From Argopecten irradians (lineage: Eukaryota; Mollusca; Bivalvia; Pectinida; Pectinidae), in assembly GCF_041381155.1 (NCBI RefSeq), contig NC_091142.1:31237528-31301527 (forward strand): DNA of 64,000 nucleotides, read 5' to 3'. Numbering within the stretch: the stretch's first letter is position 1; every line of letters starts with the position of its first letter. The notes beneath the pieces were generated by a model. It was not told the origin of the DNA. It did not search any database and worked only from the letters and a program-made list of their open reading frames with translations. The position numbers and the translations under genes were made by a program. This document shows, one piece after another, positions 55,219-64,000 of this stretch.

Positions 55219-58200
55219 ATGGACTCATTACAACGTAGTATCATGGTTTTATTTTCCGTGACCACAGTTCGATTCTCAGTGCATGTACCGACTAGAGTCG
55301 TAATCTACCAGAGTTGTACGACAGGTGTCGGGGATAATGGAGAGAATGAAATCCATTCCAGAACCCGTGAGTCTATTGTTCAGGAGCCTTCGTACTACAT
55401 GTCGTTTAAGTATATTGAAATGGTTCTTTTTACTTTCAAAATTTCAAAATATCTAAATAATAAAGTAGATGTTTAAAGATGCTATATCGCCGAAAATTTA
55501 TATTTTTAAAACTGGAAAAGATGAGTTAGTGTTTTCCTTCAGTGAAAAAAGACTTTCTTTACACTTTATTGAAAGGTTCGTACTTAACTTCAGAATCAAG
55601 TTATTTTCAAAAAAAAATATTGCATTCCGAAAAAAATCGTTGATACTTTGACTTTCTGATTGGCAGGTTCTTTTTCTTCGTATACTATGAAGAAAAAATC
55701 TGATAATGGCACGAAAACCCGACGATGTTGTCATGACGTCACAATAGAGACGTCGACTTTGCGTATTGATTTAGAAACAAATAATCCTTTGGAAAATCAA
55801 TGGAATCGTACGTTTAAACGTATTTTGTGTTATAAAGTAGTCTGAAAAATTAATTATCAGCATTGATGTCACTAATTTTTAACTTCATCGGGTTATGAAA
55901 TAAATTTTGTTTGCAAACTTTTGTGAGAATCCGCGATGCTATTCTTTCATACCCCGATGACGTTAAAAATAGTGACAAGACTTTCCGAGGGTTTTGTCAT
56001 CCCAAAAATAGATTATCCCTTTCTACCTCGTCAACAGAAATATCTGCACTGCCGATGAGGGTAAGAATTCTCTGTCTTACCAAGGACAAGACAGCCTGGA
56101 CTCGTAGACCATATTCACGTGATAATACGAAAGTTGTAAAACGTCATATGCAAATAAGCATTAACCCGTGCAATCCAATTGAACGTGCTCCAAGCGCATG
56201 CTGAACTTTGGAAGTCCCGATGCCTAAACACATTTCGTTGATATTTATCCGACGAAAGACAAATTAAATGGTTTTGATACAATATATGTTAATATTTCTT
56301 TGACGTATGATATTTCAAAGCGATTTAAAGATCTCCTAGTTGATACAATTAATAAACAAATATTTGTCGTTTTTGGAATTGCGTACATTTGTTGTTTTAA
56401 ATATTTTTTTCGGGAAATTATTAGTCATAAATCTCCTCTTCGGGTAGAGATTCCCCTGTCCAACCCTCAAGGTAAGAAAAGATCTTATTTGAAAGTATTT
56501 TTCTCTATTAAATATGTTAAATTTAAAAAATAAAATAGATATTTTGTTGGTGCCATGACGTCAAGAGTTGCATGGTTAGGCATGCAATACAGCCTCGGGC
56601 GACATGAGTCTATTGCCTGGGAAACCAGTATTACACCCGTAGGTATGAGGGAATAAAACCTTATTTTCACAATCCTCGAATTTCAACGTTTTACAACCGC
56701 AGAAAAATAGCAACCACTTTCTAACCGGATCCCGGAACTAGGCCTTCTAATTTAGTCCATATAACACCGAGAGCTCGGGAGGAAGGTTCAATTATACTAC
56801 TGATCAGTGTGGAGCACATAGCTAATAATAACAACCACTTTCTAACCGGATCCCGGAACTAGGCCCTCTAATTTAGTCCATATAACACCGAGAGCTCGGG
56901 AGGAAGGATAACAGAAAGCACACTTGCTGATGGGACTATAAAAAACATGGAGGAAACAAGCACTTGGCTGAGGGGACATGGAAACTGGTGAAGTCGGAAA
57001 TTTCGAGGAGTATTGTGAATGTTTAGGTACGTTGTATGTATCAGCTTTGTATATTCTTACTTTATCATCACAGCCTGAATTCATGTTGTAATTTATTCAT
57101 TTAGTTACAAAGACAATGTGGTTTATATTACTACACATTCAAATTTCCTGTGTTTTAGTCAGTGTTTCATGTTTTCACTAAGTAGTAATTTTGGCTCGGA
57201 TAGTCTGTATGTATGTAGAATTTCTGGGTTACGCGGGACTTTTCTTTTATTTATGAAGCTTGACACTAAAATGTTCAGTAGGTTTATACTATTCGAAAGA
57301 GTGGTGGTGTTATAATAATAATGCGGTGGAGCAATGTCCGGGGGAAAAGCATATGGTCAATGATACCGGCTTTGGCAAGCAGAATTTTAAAATTTGAAAC
57401 TGAATCACATCTTACATCTTTTTATTTTAGTGCTAACTGTAATGTATAGTTAAAAGACCCGAAATACTATTAAATTGGGTATTTAGTCAAAATTATCAAT
57501 TAGTAATTTATGTCAACTACAAATATGAAGTGGCAAAACCAAAAGACTGTCGTAATCTAGGATATTCACATGTAGTATCTATTCATTTCAGTCAAATGTT
57601 TAACGTTGCTTTCTGTTCAAGAATGTGTTTTTTGAAAAGACTCTTACATCAAATAAGACAACGTATTTTATATATACCACAAATGGAATTTGTTTTAGGT
57701 ATGCCCTGATATATACCACAAATGACTTTTATTTAGGTATCATCCAGGTATGTATATATCTCTACCACAAATGACTTTTTGTTTTAGGTATATCCTGGTA
57801 TGTACAACAAATGACTTTTAGTTTTAGGTATGGGTATGACAACATATGAGGTATGTTGTACACATACATTTGTTATGTCTGGGTATGTACAACAATTTGG
57901 TTTTAGGTATGTCCTGGGTATGTACAACATATGACTTTTGGTTTTAGGTATGTCCTGGGTATGTACAACAAATGACTTTTGGTTTTTAGGTATGTCCTGG
58001 GTATGTACAACAAATGACTTTGTTTTAGGTATGTCTGGTAGTAAACATATGATTTTTTAGGTATTCCTGTATGTACAACAAATGACTTTGGTTTTAGGTA
58101 TGTCCTGGGTATGTACAACAATGACGTTGGTTTTAGGTATGTCCTGGTATGTACAACAAATGACTTTTGGTTTTAGGTATGTCCTGGGTATGTACAACAA

Positions 58201-61200
58201 ATGACTTTGTTTAGGTATTCCTGGTATGTACAACAAATGACTTTTGGTTTTAGGTATGTCCTGGGTATGTACAACAAATGACTTTTGGTTTTAGGTATGT
58301 CCTGGGTATGTACAACAAATGACTTTTGGTTTTAGGTATGTCCTGGGTATGTACAACATATGACTTTTGGTTTTAGGTATGTCCTAGGTATGTACAACAA
58401 ATGACTTTTGGTTTTAGGTATGTCCTGGGTATGTACAACAAATGACTTTTGGTTTTAGGTATGTCCTGGGTATGTACAACATATGACGTTTGGTTTTAGG
58501 TATGTCCTGGGTATGTACAACAAATGACGTTTGGTTTTAGGTATGTCCTGGGTATGTACAACAAATGACTTTTGGTTTTAGGTATGTCCTGGGTATGTAC
58601 AACAAATGACTTTTGGTTTTAGGTATGTCCTGGGTATGTACAACATATGACTTTTTGGTTTTAGGTATGTCCTGGGTATGTACAACAAATGACTTTTGGT
58701 TTTAGGTATGTCCTGGGTATGTACAACAAATGACTTTTGGTTTTAGGTATGTCCTGGGTATGTACAACAAATGACTTTTGGTTTTAGGTATGTCCTGGGT
58801 ATGTACAACAAATGACTTTTGGTTTTAGGTATGTCCTGGGTATGTACAACAAATGACTTTTGGTTTTAGGTATGTCCTGGGTATGTACAACATATGACTT
58901 TTTGGTTTTAGGTATGTCCTAGGTATGTACAACAAATGACGTTTGGTTTTAGGTATGTACTGGGTATGTACAAACAAATGACGTTTGGTTTTAGGTATGT
59001 ACTGGGTATGTACAACAAATGACTTTTGGTTTTAGGTATGTCCTGGGTATGTACAACATATGACGTTTGGTTTTAGGTATGTCCTGGGTATGTACAACAT
59101 ATGACTTTTGGTTTTAGGTATGTCCTGGGTATGTACAACAAATGACTTTTGGTTTTAGGTATGTCCTGGGTATGTACAACAAAATGACTTTTGGTTTTAG
59201 GTATGTCCTGGGTATGTACAACAAATGACTTTTGGTTTTAGGTATGTCCTGGGTATGTACAACATATGACGTTTGGTTTTAGGTATGTCCTGGGTATGTA
59301 CAACAAATGACTTTTGGTTTTAGGTATGTCCTGGGTATGTACAACATATGACGTTTGGTTTTAGGTATGTCCTGGGTATGTACAACAAATGACTTTTGGT
59401 TTTAGGTATGTCCTAGGTATGTACAACAAATGACTTTTGGTTTTAGGTATGTCCTGGGTATGTACAACATATGACTTTTGGTTTTAGGTATGTCCTGGGT
59501 ATGTACAACAAATGACGTTTGGTTTTAGGTATATCCTAGGTATGTACAACAAATGACCTTTAGTTTTAGGTATGTCCTGGGTATGTACAACAAATGACGT
59601 TTGGTTTTAGGTATATCCTAGGTATGTACAACAAATGACGTTTGGTTTTAGGTATGTCCTGGGTATGTACAACAAATGACTTTTGGTTTTAGGTATGTCC
59701 TGGGTATGTACAACAAATGACTTTTGGTTTTAGGTATATCCTAGGTATGTACAACAAATGACGTTTGGTTTAAGGTATATCCTAGGTATGTACAAGAAAT
59801 GACCTTTAGTTTTAGGTATGTCCTGGGTATGTACAACAAATGACTTTTGGTTTTAGGTATGTCCTAGGTATGTACAACAAATGACTTTTAGTTTTAGGTA
59901 TGTCCTGGGTATGTACAACAAATGACTTTTGGTTTTAGGTATGTCCTGGGTATGTACAACAAATGACTTTTGGTTTTAGGTATGTCCTGGGTATGTACAA
60001 CATATGACTTTTGGTTTTAGGTATGTCCTGGGTATGTACAACAAATGACTTTTGGTTTTAGGTATGTCTGGGTATGTCAACAATGACTTTGGTTTTAGGT
60101 ATGTCCTGGTATGTACAACAAATGACTTTTGGTTTTAGGTATGTCCTGGTATGTACAACAATGACTTTGGTTTTAGTATGTCCTGGTATGTACAACAAAT
60201 GACTTTGGTTTTAGGTATTCCTGGGTATGTACAACAATGACTTTTGGTTTTAGGTATGTCCTGGGTATGTACAACATATGACTTTTGGTTTTAGGTATGT
60301 CCTGGGTATGTACAACAAATGACTTTTGGTTTTAGGTATGTCCTGGGTATGTACAACAAATGACTTTTGGTTTTAGGTATGTCCTAGGGTATGTACAACA
60401 AATGACTTTTGGTTTTAGGTATGTCCTGGGTATGTACAACAAATGACTTTTGGTTTTAGGTATATCCTAGGTATGTACAACAAATGACTTTTGGTTTTAG
60501 GTATATCCTGGGTAAAGAGATTACTGAGCCCGTTCGTCTGCCCCTGTCAGACAATCAGTGTTAACGGAGATTGCTGGTCTATACTCACATCTTGTAGAAT
60601 CAAACAGACGGACATCCAACTGACCGTTGGTCAAGAATGCACGTGGTTGACTTTTGACGGGCGAAAGATTCGAGTAAGTTACTGCAATTTAGCTTAAATC
60701 TAATTGACATATGTAGGCCCTTTTGAAGATGTGTGTTGAAATATTCAATAAGAACTGGCATTTTTATTAGATGTTCTCAATAAAATTTTGTATTACATTC
60801 CCATTATGTCATTCATCCCTAAAATTCCATATGGACTAGTCCAGTCTTTGATTTAGAAGAGCCCAAATGTGTCTTCAGTGGTAGATGAGTTTAATAGTAC
60901 TTAATACATTGTACCACTTTCATCCCCTCCTTCTTGGTAAGGTAGGGGGTGTTTTGTCGAGAAAGGTAAATGACAATGGAATATTTACTCATTATTATCC
61001 ATATTTATTATTAAGGTTTTGTCTATTCATTCCTAGTCTACAGGATTTTGATATAGAAAGCATATTTATTAAAGTATATTTCCAATATTATATAAAACAA
61101 TTGTTTCTGTAGTGTTCGCTGTAGATATAAATGATATTGTTTTAGAATATGCACAACTCTTGTATTAAAGATGCTTCACGGCCGACAAATGATATTAAAC

Positions 61201-63384
61201 AATATTTATCATTTGGACAGTAATTGATGTTTATATTTCTAATTAATTTTTGTTATTGAAGAAAATTTCGGATTCATCTGCTGCTAATAAATAAAAGTCA
61301 TCATTGGTTGACGATACAGAACCTTAAAGAAGGACGAATAATCATTCTGATGAATATATACACTGTTTTAAAGTTGTGGACATTTTTTCAATAAAGTCAA
61401 CCTGGTACCAACTGAATGTTAGAACAATAAAATTTATTTATTGGGATTTTATTATGAAAATTAAGTGAGGCAGACTAAAACCCTCTATATCCATAAGAAC
61501 AATTTGATACCAACAATTATGAATAACATTCTTTAACTACATTGTTTAACGAATTTTTCAACAACAGAAACAAAAAAAGCTTTCTTTATCACTTAAAATA
61601 TGTGAGTATAGCTTACGACACAACATAACACTCTGACCTGTCATTCATCTGTAATCATTTCAGACATCAGTTGACCTGGAGGATGGTCGACTTACTCTCC
61701 GGCAGTTAGACCCGCCCCATATCAACATCACACGAGAATTCACCAGTAACACCATGGTAATGGTATGTATTCACATTTACACATATCAAGGAAGAAACAA
61801 TGTTGTATGAGACACGTCGGTGACACAAGTCATGAAACTATTTGTTATAAAGTGACTTAAATGATTTCTACTTACACTGACTGCATACATATTATTTCTA
61901 ACTTAAAATCACCACTTATGAAATAGATAAAAACAAATCCTCTTGTAGAACAGATAGGGATAATTCTACATTTTGTGTTTCCTTATTTCACTGCTTGATT
62001 AAACTGGTCTTGATCCACACTCTGCTGTACGATACAAACTCTAATTTATTTCGTTACATAATAGACATTGTATGTTTGACATCATTATCTAGTTTCAAAA
62101 GTATTACTAAACCGGATTTTTGTGAGCTATGCCGAGGTTTTTAGTTTCTGCAAAAAAAAAAAATATTATCATACACCATTTAATAAGAAAAATATAATTC
62201 TTCATTTAAGCTTCGATGTCACTATTTTGTTACCTTCATAGGGGTATGAAAGAAACTTTGTTTGCAAACTGTGTGAGTTCTCACAAAAAAATTGCGAACA
62301 AAGATGATTTTATAACCCGATGAAGTTTAAATCATCAATGCTTGTAATTAATTTTTCTGACTATAAAACCATAAAACTAAAAACACGTTTAAACGTATGA
62401 TTCCATTAAATTTCCAATTGATTTTTTTCTAAATCAATACGCAATACGAAGTTAAAAAATAGTGACATCAATGCATATAATTAATTTTTCAGACTACTTG
62501 ATAACAAGAAATACATGTACGCTTAAACGTACTATTCCATTGATTTTCTAATGAATTATTTATTCTGAAACAATACGCAACATCGACGTCTCTATTGTGA
62601 CGTCATGATAACGTCGGATTTTCGCACCATTCTTGGATTTATTTATTTTTTTTTTTCTTCACAAGGTATGAAGAAAAAGTATCCGCCAATCAGAAAGTCT
62701 TATTTACTATGTAAACAAATGAAAATTAATTATAGTTGTATTAAGGAAACGTATCTGTCAATCAGAAAGTCGGAATTAGTATGAAAACAAATAAAAATAA
62801 TCATTCAATGATTGTACATTTTATTTCATTACCATGCTGAATCTTCTACTTGTGATAGAGTTCATGTTGTAAACTATGGTACATTTGTATTTCATTTTTA
62901 CATGTGGTAGAATACATATTGTAAACCACGTTATATTCGGCGCGAGGTACAAATTGACACAAAAATCATTGCATAGACGAAATACAATTTGTAAATAATT
63001 ATACAAATATATTTAAAATCATTGGTCGCGAATTAATGTATTTTCGAACATGTTTAAAATTAACGAAGAAGGCGTAACAACACCATGGTTTACTCTATCG
63101 AGAAGTCTCCCTAATTCTGAGATTAATATTGTAAAGATCAAATATTTCGTTGTAGAATGGAATAGTTCAAAAGAAACACAAGGAGCGGCATTTTATTTAA
63201 AACGGTTCGATCTGTTCTATCATTGCAGACACTGGAAGTTCACAATGTCAAGGCCAGACGCATATATAAGAAACAAGACAACACCACATCCCGATGGTCA
63301 CGGACCCTACTGTTTCTATCCTTCTGCCTATCGACAGCTTCCGTAGCCTGGTATTGGAAGCAATTACGGCTTGCCTGGCTCTGA
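55219..63384 (+). CDS. Uncharacterised small membrane or secreted protein with C-terminal hydrophobic segment, four exons
   Basis: Proposed exons: 55219-55366, 60501-60673, 61664-61762, 63229-63384, giving 191 residues. Phases (1, 0, 0) agree and no stop is met. The N-terminus (MDSLQRSIMVLFSVTTV) could be a signal peptide. Exon 2 has a Cys-rich stretch (FVCPCQTISVNGDCW, then SC and EC). Exon 3 has alternating hydrophobic residues with an N-glycosylation site (NIT). Exon 4 ends with TLLFLSFCLSTASVAWYW, a likely membrane helix or GPI-type tail, and a short basic end. An Ig-like or other beta-sandwich ectodomain is possible but no family is recognised. Exons 2-4 are firmer than exon 1, which was chosen by phase and signal-like sequence. 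The exon-2 acceptor is the source of the 57.7-60.5 kb array. Confidence 0.6.
55640..56670. mobile_element. MITE-like dispersed repeat cluster in intron 1
   Basis: Contains TGACTTTCTGATTGGCAGG, GACGTCACAATAGAGACGTC, ATTGATTTAGAAACAAATAA and a GGCGACATGAG...ACCAGTATTACAC block. Inverted versions of several of these are at 62220-62720, and related blocks at 1500-1640, 29415-29915 and 35655-35830. A non-autonomous family scattered through introns; no gene. Confidence 0.5.
56711..56909 (+). repeat. Two-copy tandem duplication, 121-bp period
   Basis: CAACCACTTTCTAACCGGAT and the following ~60 nt (through GAGAGCTCGGGAGGAAGG) occur at 56711 and again at 56832, with one base difference noted. It lies within intron 1. 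Confidence 0.85.
57665..60510 (+). repeat. 41-bp minisatellite (~67 copies) of the intron-1/exon-2 acceptor
   Basis: Unit: GACTTTTGGTTTTAG|GTATGTCCTGGGTA plus TGTACAACAAAT. The last unit runs into exon 2 as TTTTGGTTTTAG|GTATATCCTGGGTA, so every unit copies the end of the intron, the AG acceptor and ~14 nt of exon 2. In most units the AG is followed directly by GTATGT, a donor-like sequence. Copies are near-identical in the centre (58240-60050) and degraded at the left edge. Clusters of single-base gaps occur at 58010-58210 and 60060-60240. Confidence 0.96.
62095..62720. mobile_element. MITE-like dispersed repeat, inverted relative to 55640
   Basis: Reads the 55640-56000 blocks in reverse order and orientation: TTTGCAAACT, CTCACAAAAAAATTGCGAAC, AACGTATGATTCCATT, GACGTCTCTATTGTGACGTC, then CCAATCAGAAAGTC. 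It shows internal duplication (62340-62480 and 62470-62590). Noncoding, in intron 3. Confidence 0.5.
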
Positions 63385-63987
63385 ACGCCGATACATTTAT
63401 CACATTGTAAATATCATTACATCATCGTATCATCCAGTGCATTTCAACATTCTCTGTGATCTTATCGTGTGTGGATTTTGAGATTATTTGATGACTTGGG
63501 ACTGACCTAGATATTTATGGGCCGTAATGAATGAAGTAGAGAACGTTATTCCTCCGGAGCACCTGGTCCTACTACATAGAGATATACAGCTAGTATTTAT
63601 ATCTTCCTGTTAAAATCATTTTGATTTCTGATTATTGATTTGTTCTTTTCAATAATCAAACGGGGAAACATTTACACTGGGCTTAAACTATTGACATCGA
63701 TCAGCAATCCTTGAACGTTGTGACTATAACTACTTGTACAAAAACAAAAGTTTATGTACTGTAAACAATGTTTTTGAAACGGACTTGTTTTCAGAGTGCC
63801 TTTAGAGATGAAACATTAGCTTACTTAAGTATATGATTCTATATTTTCTACTACATTTCTCATTTTAAATGGAATTCAAACTTCATAAACGTTATATGAT
63901 GAAAGATACAGAAAGAAGTAAAGTTGTGTCCACTCCTATACAGAAATATAAAGCTTGCTACCTGTAAACGAGACAATACGTCAACAA

Positions 63988-63993
63988 AATAAA
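63988..63993 (+). terminator. Polyadenylation signal of the last gene
   Basis: AATAAA ~600 nt after the stop at 63384. The intervening 3' UTR shows nothing notable. Confidence 0.45.
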
Positions 63994-64000
63994 CATCCGC

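Noticed and set aside
57903-58121. Minus-strand repetitive reading frame
   Set aside because: Artefact of the 41-bp acceptor array.
30382-60510. CRISPR-like arrays
   Set aside because: Units are contiguous tandem repeats without unique spacers, in a eukaryotic intron setting.
63050-63346. Single reading frame ending HWKFTMSRPDAYIRN...
   Set aside because: The phase of the preceding exon and the CATTGCAG acceptor favour another frame, which yields a membrane segment and a stop at 63384.
1-64000. Retrovirus-like, LTR or Polinton elements
   Set aside because: No integrase, protease, gag, capsid or LTR pair was recognised; the only reverse transcriptase is of LINE type.

Overview
The window looks like nuclear DNA of a marine mollusc, most likely a bivalve. 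Genes have short exons and long AT-rich introns. There is a cGAS-like (Mab-21 domain) receptor of the type expanded in bivalves. The repeats include L1/Tx1-type LINEs, tRNA-derived SINEs, many MITEs, and elements with internal ~120-230 bp tandem repeats and a hairpin end, resembling bivalve 'pearl'-type Helitron relatives. I cannot name the species from sequence alone. I see no retrovirus, LTR element, Polinton or CRISPR array.

Layout. (1) 1-19.6 kb, minus strand: a complete SLX1 gene (GIY-YIG + RING endonuclease) in four exons. Its 17.8-kb last intron holds a five-exon plus-strand gene for a small secreted cysteine-containing protein, several pearl-like elements, and a dead LINE that itself carries a 1-kb TTAA-flanked MITE. 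(2) 19.6-25.3 kb: spacer between the divergent genes SLX1 and GPATCH3, with SINEs and a 2.7-kb long-inverted-repeat DNA transposon close to the GPATCH3 start. (3) 25.3-38.2 kb, plus: GPATCH3 in five exons. Intron 3 opens with a 5-kb minisatellite of about 74 copies of the exon-3/intron-3 junction. (4) 40.6-46.1 kb, minus: a long single-exon cGAS-like receptor whose 3' part and downstream DNA are tandemly duplicated (2.1 kb), leaving a truncated second copy. (5) 46.4-48.1 kb, minus: a tentative small secreted cysteine-rich gene. (6) 48.2-55.0 kb, plus: a four-exon secreted two-domain Kazal inhibitor. (7) 55.2-63.4 kb, plus: a four-exon gene for a small predicted membrane protein. Its intron 1 ends in about 67 copies of a 41-bp unit that repeats the intron-1/exon-2 acceptor.

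The most striking pattern is that each of the five confidently modelled spliced genes carries at least one tandem repeat that spans one of its own exon-intron boundaries. The splice site, with some exon sequence, is copied from 2 to about 74 times. Four cases copy a 5' splice site (SLX1 75 bp x4; the nested secreted gene 19 bp x2; GPATCH3 68 bp x~74; Kazal gene ~116-127 bp x4). One copies a 3' splice site (41 bp x~67), and there most units read AG|GTATGT, an acceptor directly abutting a donor, as in recursive-splicing points.

Exon models were assembled by eye from GT/AG sites, reading phase and family similarity. SLX1, GPATCH3, the receptor and the Kazal gene are well supported. The two orphan secreted or membrane genes rest on phase consistency and signal-peptide or membrane segments.
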